Origin: Betaproteobacteria bacterium
Lineage (GTDB): Bacteria; Pseudomonadota; Gammaproteobacteria; Burkholderiales; Burkholderiaceae_E
Assembly: GCA_016868375.1 (NCBI GenBank)
Contig: VGHA01000016.1
Location: forward strand, 1-48,131
DNA: 48,131 nt
Direction of reading: 5' to 3'
Of this stretch, positions 44,610-48,131 are shown piece by piece (position 1 is the first letter of the stretch; every line of letters begins with the position of its first letter). The notes under the pieces were generated by a model. That model did no database searches, was not told the origin of the DNA, and saw nothing but the letters and a program-made list of their open reading frames with translations. The position numbers and the translations under genes are program-made.

Positions 44610-47395
44610 GCAGTGTGCTCGGTCCTGGAGGAAAACCGCTACCAGTACCCCTGGGCGCACCTGCCGCACCCGGGCAGCGCGCCACCGATGCCATGCCAGC
44701 CTCCGGCAGGCCTGGATCCACGCAGCTTGATCGTCACGAGGCCGGCCTGCTGCCTGCCGATCTCGCCGCAGCGCGGCTGTCGTCCAAACTTCCTCAGCTC
44801 GGGCGACTTTCTCAGGTGCTTCAGGGGCTCCCCAAAAGCGATGCAGTCGAGCCCCGGGCACCGGGCGGAGCGCCAGCGGCCCTGGCAAGAAGCGCCGCGC
44901 ATGCAGCCAGCCAGCCCCTGCCCACCGCCCAGCAGATGAGAGCGCACGCCCAACTTGGCGGACGCGAAAAAGGAAATCTGTTTTTTGGTGCGTGGAAAAG
45001 GTCGACGCCCTACAAAAATGTGCTGGCGCAGGTCAACGCTTATCACGAGACGCTCGCCCGGATTCAGGCACAGCCCCCACAGTCCGATGCGCTTGGTACC
45101 CACCTGCGGGAATTGAACGAGCAACTGCATCGCCTGCGTCAATCCGTGCAAAGCTATGTGGATTCTCCGAATCAACGGCTGACGCGTAAGCCAGCTATGC
45201 AGGCTTTGCTCACCCGCATTGACGCCGAGACGCGGGCGCTCGCAGGCCTGCAGGCGGGCGCTCAGCCGGACGGGCTGCTACCCAACGGCCTCTCGTTTGA
45301 CAAGGCGCTCAAGCTCGCGCGCGCTGGCGTGCAGCCTCACGATTTTATCTGGGCCGATGGGCTGGGCCTGGCGCCCGCCACGGTGGGAAGGGCGCTCCAA
45401 TTCGGTCTGGCTGATGACGCGATTGAACTGCTCGTGCAGTTTCCGTCCCATGCCACACCAGAGATGGTGCGCGACTGGTTCAGTGATGGCTTCAGTCTCG
45501 AGCACATGCGGTTTTTCTGCGAGCTCGGTCTCAGCGCTGATGTCACGCGCGGCGTCACGGCGTTCCAGAACCCCGACACCTTCGCAGAGAGGAAGGCCGA
45601 TCTCGAAGAGGCCAAGCAAATGCTGGCACAGCGAATCGACAGCGCTGGCAAGATCAACCTGCTCAGCGCGTTCGAGTTCCTGACCGAGTGCGACAGGAGA
45701 AAAATCCCTAACCCGTTCTCCATGCATTGCGGCGCGCAGGGCATGGGCCTGAACGACACCCTCCAGTTACATCGGGCACAGGTCCCTCCCGAGCGTGTGG
45801 CAGAGGGCGTCACCGCAGGCTTGTCGGGCCCCCAAATCGCGTTTGCACACGCCAACGGTTTTGACTTCGCTCAGGTCCTGGGCCTGATTCGCATCGGGCT
45901 CAGTTTCGAGGACATCCGCCAGGCACTTAATCCGCCGCCTGATCCCCAGGCACCGGCCGCCTGGTCAGCCGCGCATCCGCAGATCTCACCTTCAATGGCT
46001 GCGCTGCTCGCCAAGTCTGGCCCACCCCTGGGCGCGTTAACGAACGAGGATCTGGTGGGGTTGGTGGCGTTGGGCGCGTCGGTGTCCCAAATTGCCGCAA
46101 TCGGAAATCGCCCGCCGTCTGATGCCGATCTGCGCCCCTACCTTCAAACCCGGTCGCGTCCGCCCATTACCCGGGCCGAGGCGATGCTGCTCAAAGCAGC
46201 CGAGTTGCCAGTGGATGCCGCCGCGCTTTATCGCAAGCATGCCGATGAAGTTGATGGACAGCGCGATCTCGCCATTACCGTCACGGGCCCCACCACGCAA
46301 TCGAGCGTTCGAACGCAGGATCAGATCGGCGCGCCCGTGCCTCTGGGGCGCGGCGCGCTCAACCAGGTGTATACCGTCCGCTACCAGCCGCAGGGCGCGC
46401 AGCAGGCCACTGAGAAAGTCTTCAAGCCGATCCAGCCAACAAGAACGGGCGGCGCGAGCCAGGTCCTGGGCATCGACAGCGGGCTGCCACGCTACGAAAT
46501 GCGCAATGTCGCGTGCAGCCGTATTGACGCACTGCTGGGCTTTGGCGTGATTCCCAAGACCGAGATTGGCGTGGTGCGCCAAGCCAACAACCGATACCAG
46601 ATCGGCATCCTGATGGAGCGAGTGGGCGGGATGACCGGCTATGCGGAGATCAAGCAGCGCGTTGACGTCACAGACACCGATCTCGGGGGCGAGTTCGCGA
46701 TTGAGATGCGCAAGCCTGGCGGCCGCAAGGTCATCGACGACTACTGTCGCCGACACGGTAACGCCAAGGTTGCAATCGAGGGTGGGCGCTTTTATCTGAC
46801 GCAGGGAAACGTCTCAGCCGAAGTGCTTCCGCAGGATATCGAATACCAGCGACAACTTGTCTCACTGCAGTTATTCGATGCCCTGGCGGGTCAGGGCGAT
46901 CGTCATAACCAGAACTGGATGCGTATCGCAGATCGTCAGGGCAACACCGTTCGAATCGTCGGCATCGATAACGATCAAAGCCTGGGACGCCGCCCCGACG
47001 ATCCGGATGACCTGCGCAAATCGTCTGACAACGATCCGTTTGGGGCACTACGCGGGATCGGCCTTCCGCCCGTGGTCGATCGTCAGCACTACGATGCGAT
47101 CATGTCGCTCTCGCCCACGCAACTTAGAGGCGCGACCGCGGGCCTGATCACTGCTGAAGAGCAGAGCGCCATGGTTCGACGACTGCGGACCATACAGGGC
47201 CACCTGCTTCGCCTCGAATCGAATAACAGGGTGGTGAATCCCGCTGACTGGGGCCAGCAAACCCTCAATTGGCTGGCCTCACCGCTTCCCGCGGGACACG
47301 AGTTCGAAGGCAAAGAGCAAAGCTATCTTGGCCGCATCGTGCCGAAACAAAAAGACGGTCGGCTCCTGAAGTTCCCACCTGAACTGATTGTCTGA
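44606..47395 (+). CDS. Candidate type III effector with PI4-kinase-like domain
   Basis: A 929-residue protein with no signal peptide. Residues 1-110 are rich in Ala, Pro, Gly and Ser and look disordered, like a type III secretion signal and chaperone-binding region. Residues 115-540 are helical, with loose repeats of the type GLSFDKALKLARAGV and GLSFEDIRQALN. Residues 570-800 resemble PI3/PI4 kinases: Gly-rich GRGALNQVY from 581, EKVFKP with Lys604 and Lys607 as ATP-binding candidates, FGVIPKTEIG, the catalytic loop GQGDRHNQNW with Asp765, and the metal-binding IDND (788-790). The domain most recalls type II PI4-kinases. Neighbours, a CesT-like chaperone gene and a coupled small gene, support export. 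A protein-kinase or other phosphotransfer role is possible. Confidence 0.75.
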   Translation: MSSVLGPGGKPLPVPLGAPAAPGQRATDAMPASGRPGSTQLDRHEAGLLPADLAAARLSSKLPQLGRLSQVLQGLPKSDAVEPRAPGGAPAALARSAAHAASQPLPTAQQMRAHAQLGGREKGNLFFGAWKRSTPYKNVLAQVNAYHETLARIQAQPPQSDALGTHLRELNEQLHRLRQSVQSYVDSPNQRLTRKPAMQALLTRIDAETRALAGLQAGAQPDGLLPNGLSFDKALKLARAGVQPHDFIWADGLGLAPATVGRALQFGLADDAIELLVQFPSHATPEMVRDWFSDGFSLEHMRFFCELGLSADVTRGVTAFQNPDTFAERKADLEEAKQMLAQRIDSAGKINLLSAFEFLTECDRRKIPNPFSMHCGAQGMGLNDTLQLHRAQVPPERVAEGVTAGLSGPQIAFAHANGFDFAQVLGLIRIGLSFEDIRQALNPPPDPQAPAAWSAAHPQISPSMAALLAKSGPPLGALTNEDLVGLVALGASVSQIAAIGNRPPSDADLRPYLQTRSRPPITRAEAMLLKAAELPVDAAALYRKHADEVDGQRDLAITVTGPTTQSSVRTQDQIGAPVPLGRGALNQVYTVRYQPQGAQQATEKVFKPIQPTRTGGASQVLGIDSGLPRYEMRNVACSRIDALLGFGVIPKTEIGVVRQANNRYQIGILMERVGGMTGYAEIKQRVDVTDTDLGGEFAIEMRKPGGRKVIDDYCRRHGNAKVAIEGGRFYLTQGNVSAEVLPQDIEYQRQLVSLQLFDALAGQGDRHNQNWMRIADRQGNTVRIVGIDNDQSLGRRPDDPDDLRKSSDNDPFGALRGIGLPPVVDRQHYDAIMSLSPTQLRGATAGLITAEEQSAMVRRLRTIQGHLLRLESNNRVVNPADWGQQTLNWLASPLPAGHEFEGKEQSYLGRIVPKQKDGRLLKFPPELIV

Positions 47396-47413
47396 CGCGT
47401 GATTGGCTTCGAT

Positions 47414-47443
47414 TTGACCAGGATTCTCGATCCACGCTACACT
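47414..47443 (+). promoter_or_regulatory. Sigma-70 promoter of tRNA-Lys
   Basis: TTGACC (47414-47419) and TACACT (47438-47443) are separated by 18 bases, and the tRNA begins 14 bases after the -10 box. Both boxes match consensus in at least four of six positions. Confidence 0.65.
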
Positions 47444-47457
47444 CGATGGCTTTCCAC

Positions 47458-47533
47458 GGGTCGTTAGCTCAGCCGGTAGAGCAGCGGACTTTTAATCCGT
47501 TGGTCGCCAGTTCGAATCTGGCACGACCTACCA
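47458..47533 (+). tRNA. tRNA-Lys (anticodon TTT)
   Basis: A complete 76-base cloverleaf with encoded CCA. The acceptor stem GGGTCGT/ACGACCT has one terminal G-T pair; the D stem is GCTC/GAGC; the anticodon stem GCGGA/TCCGT encloses loop CTTTTAA, giving TTT; the T stem is GCCAG/CTGGC with loop TTCGAAT. The gene marks the right border of the effector module, and tRNA genes are common integration sites. Confidence 0.97.
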
Positions 47534-47547
47534 ACTTTTACCCAGGC

Positions 47548-47571
47548 TAGTCGAGGGGCTCTTCCCGACTA
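47548..47571. terminator. Hairpin between tRNA-Lys and the AbiEii-like gene
   Basis: TAGTCG (47548-47553) pairs with CGACTA (47566-47571), extended inwards by GGG/CCC-type pairs with one bulge. It lies 15 bases after the tRNA and overlaps the stop codon of the convergent gene. No T-run follows on either strand. Confidence 0.4.
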
Positions 47572-48131
47572 AGGCCGCATCCGTCGAACGACTCGTACCT
47601 CGTAGTCGTCAACCAGCTTCCTGAAGTATCCGTAAATCCCGCTCATCGTTATGTTCAGATGAATGCTGGAAAACCCCTCGTCGTCGTGGTCGAGCGCAAT
47701 TGCGCCGGTGACCACGCGCTTGAAGTGTTCGGGGTCTCTGTTTCTGATGGGCTGATAGGTATCAATGGCCGCAAAGACGTCGTCGAGGGTGAAGCCATGA
47801 TCTCTCGTGAGGATCATCAAGTCATAGATGTCACGAGACTTCACACGGTCATAGACGACGATGCTCTTCATGACAAGAAGTCCATCGATGCCCAGTACAT
47901 CAAATCCCCCCGTGGAAACGATCACCTTTGGGGTTGATTTCAGGATTTGCGCTTGGGTCGATGCGCGCAAGCCTTTGCTGATGTTGTTGAGCATCCTGGT
48001 CAGACTGGCAGTGGTCATGGGCTCAAACGTACGCCGCTTGAACACGCGCTTCACCTTGGAAACACCATAGTAAAGGCACAGTCGAGTTACGTCCTCAAGT
48101 TTGTGTTTCTCGAGCACCTTACCAATCAGCA
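47569..48131 (-). CDS. AbiEii-like nucleotidyltransferase toxin family protein (C-terminal part)
   Basis: The frame runs off the right edge, so the N-terminal part with the nucleotidyltransferase active site is not visible; a GTG at 48117 is only an internal codon. The visible 187 or so residues contain the AbiEii/AbiGii (DUF1814) signature: GIDGLLVMKSIVVYDRVKSRDIYDLMILTRDHGFTLDDVF, preceded by TPKVIVSTGGFDVLG. Proteins of this family act as toxins in type IV abortive-infection (phage defence) systems, usually beside an AbiEi antitoxin gene, which would lie beyond the window. Because the catalytic part is missing, activity cannot be judged. Confidence 0.7.
   Translation of the reverse strand, partial: LIGKVLEKHKLEDVTRLCLYYGVSKVKRVFKRRTFEPMTTASLTRMLNNISKGLRASTQAQILKSTPKVIVSTGGFDVLGIDGLLVMKSIVVYDRVKSRDIYDLMILTRDHGFTLDDVFAAIDTYQPIRNRDPEHFKRVVTGAIALDHDDEGFSSIHLNITMSGIYGYFRKLVDDYEVRVVRRMRP

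Noticed and set aside
47458..48131. Direct repeat of the tRNA-Lys 3' end as an attachment site
   Set aside because: The tRNA 3' sequence occurs only once in the visible DNA; a second copy would have to lie beyond the window.

Overview
The window reads as a piece of the chromosome of a GC-rich betaproteobacterium, most likely in Burkholderiales. This is inferred from gene content and order (miaB-phoH-ybeY-corC-lnt-glyQS; pepP-ubiH-dusB-fis-purH-ruvCAB; ybgC-tolQRAB-pal-cpoB; amgK-murU divergent from lptD-surA-rsmA), not from a database search. Coding density is high, genes often overlap by 1-11 bases, and GTG or TTG starts are common. Two tRNA genes are present (Met-CAT and Lys-TTT). I see no rRNA, CRISPR array, transposase or integrase.

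Layout. 1-6.3 kb: the end of a dienelactone hydrolase gene, a DMT-family exporter, pyrF, a TctD/TctE-like two-component pair, an acyl-CoA dehydrogenase and a small secreted protein. 6.4-7.8 kb: tRNA-Met, a doubtful small membrane ORF and a YdjM-like membrane hydrolase. 7.9-9.7 kb is a gene graveyard: scraps of an aldehyde dehydrogenase, an HlyD-type secretion adaptor that has lost its membrane anchor, and the first part of a sigma-54 activator joined out of frame to that adaptor. 9.9-11.6 kb: a lipoprotein with apyrase (GDA1/CD39) motifs that stops early, and a small secreted protein. 11.7-24 kb: an SDR dehydrogenase, then tRNA modification, ribosome maturation and envelope lipid genes, glycyl-tRNA synthetase, an acyltransferase, a YgjP-like metallopeptidase, glyoxalase I and rsmA. 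23.9-30.8 kb: surA and lptD (outer-membrane biogenesis) facing amgK-murU (cell-wall sugar recycling) and pepP. 30.8-37.9 kb: ubiH, dusB-fis, purH, ruvCAB and a rhomboid protease. 38-43.4 kb: ybgC and the complete Tol-Pal system.

The most unusual part is 43.4-47.4 kb, between cpoB and tRNA-Lys. It holds a CesT-like type III secretion chaperone gene interrupted by an in-frame amber codon, a 185-residue protein of unknown family, and a 929-residue protein overlapping it by 4 bases. The large protein has a disordered secretion-signal-like N-terminus, a helical middle and a C-terminal domain with the motifs of a phosphatidylinositol-4-kinase-like fold. I read this as an orphan type III effector/chaperone module; no secretion apparatus genes lie in the window. 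Just past tRNA-Lys begins a partial AbiEii-like toxin gene, which suggests that accessory DNA continues beyond the right edge.

Most of the remaining genes are ordinary housekeeping genes. Motif assignments come from reading the translations; function is inferred from family resemblance. Nothing was tested by alignment or search.
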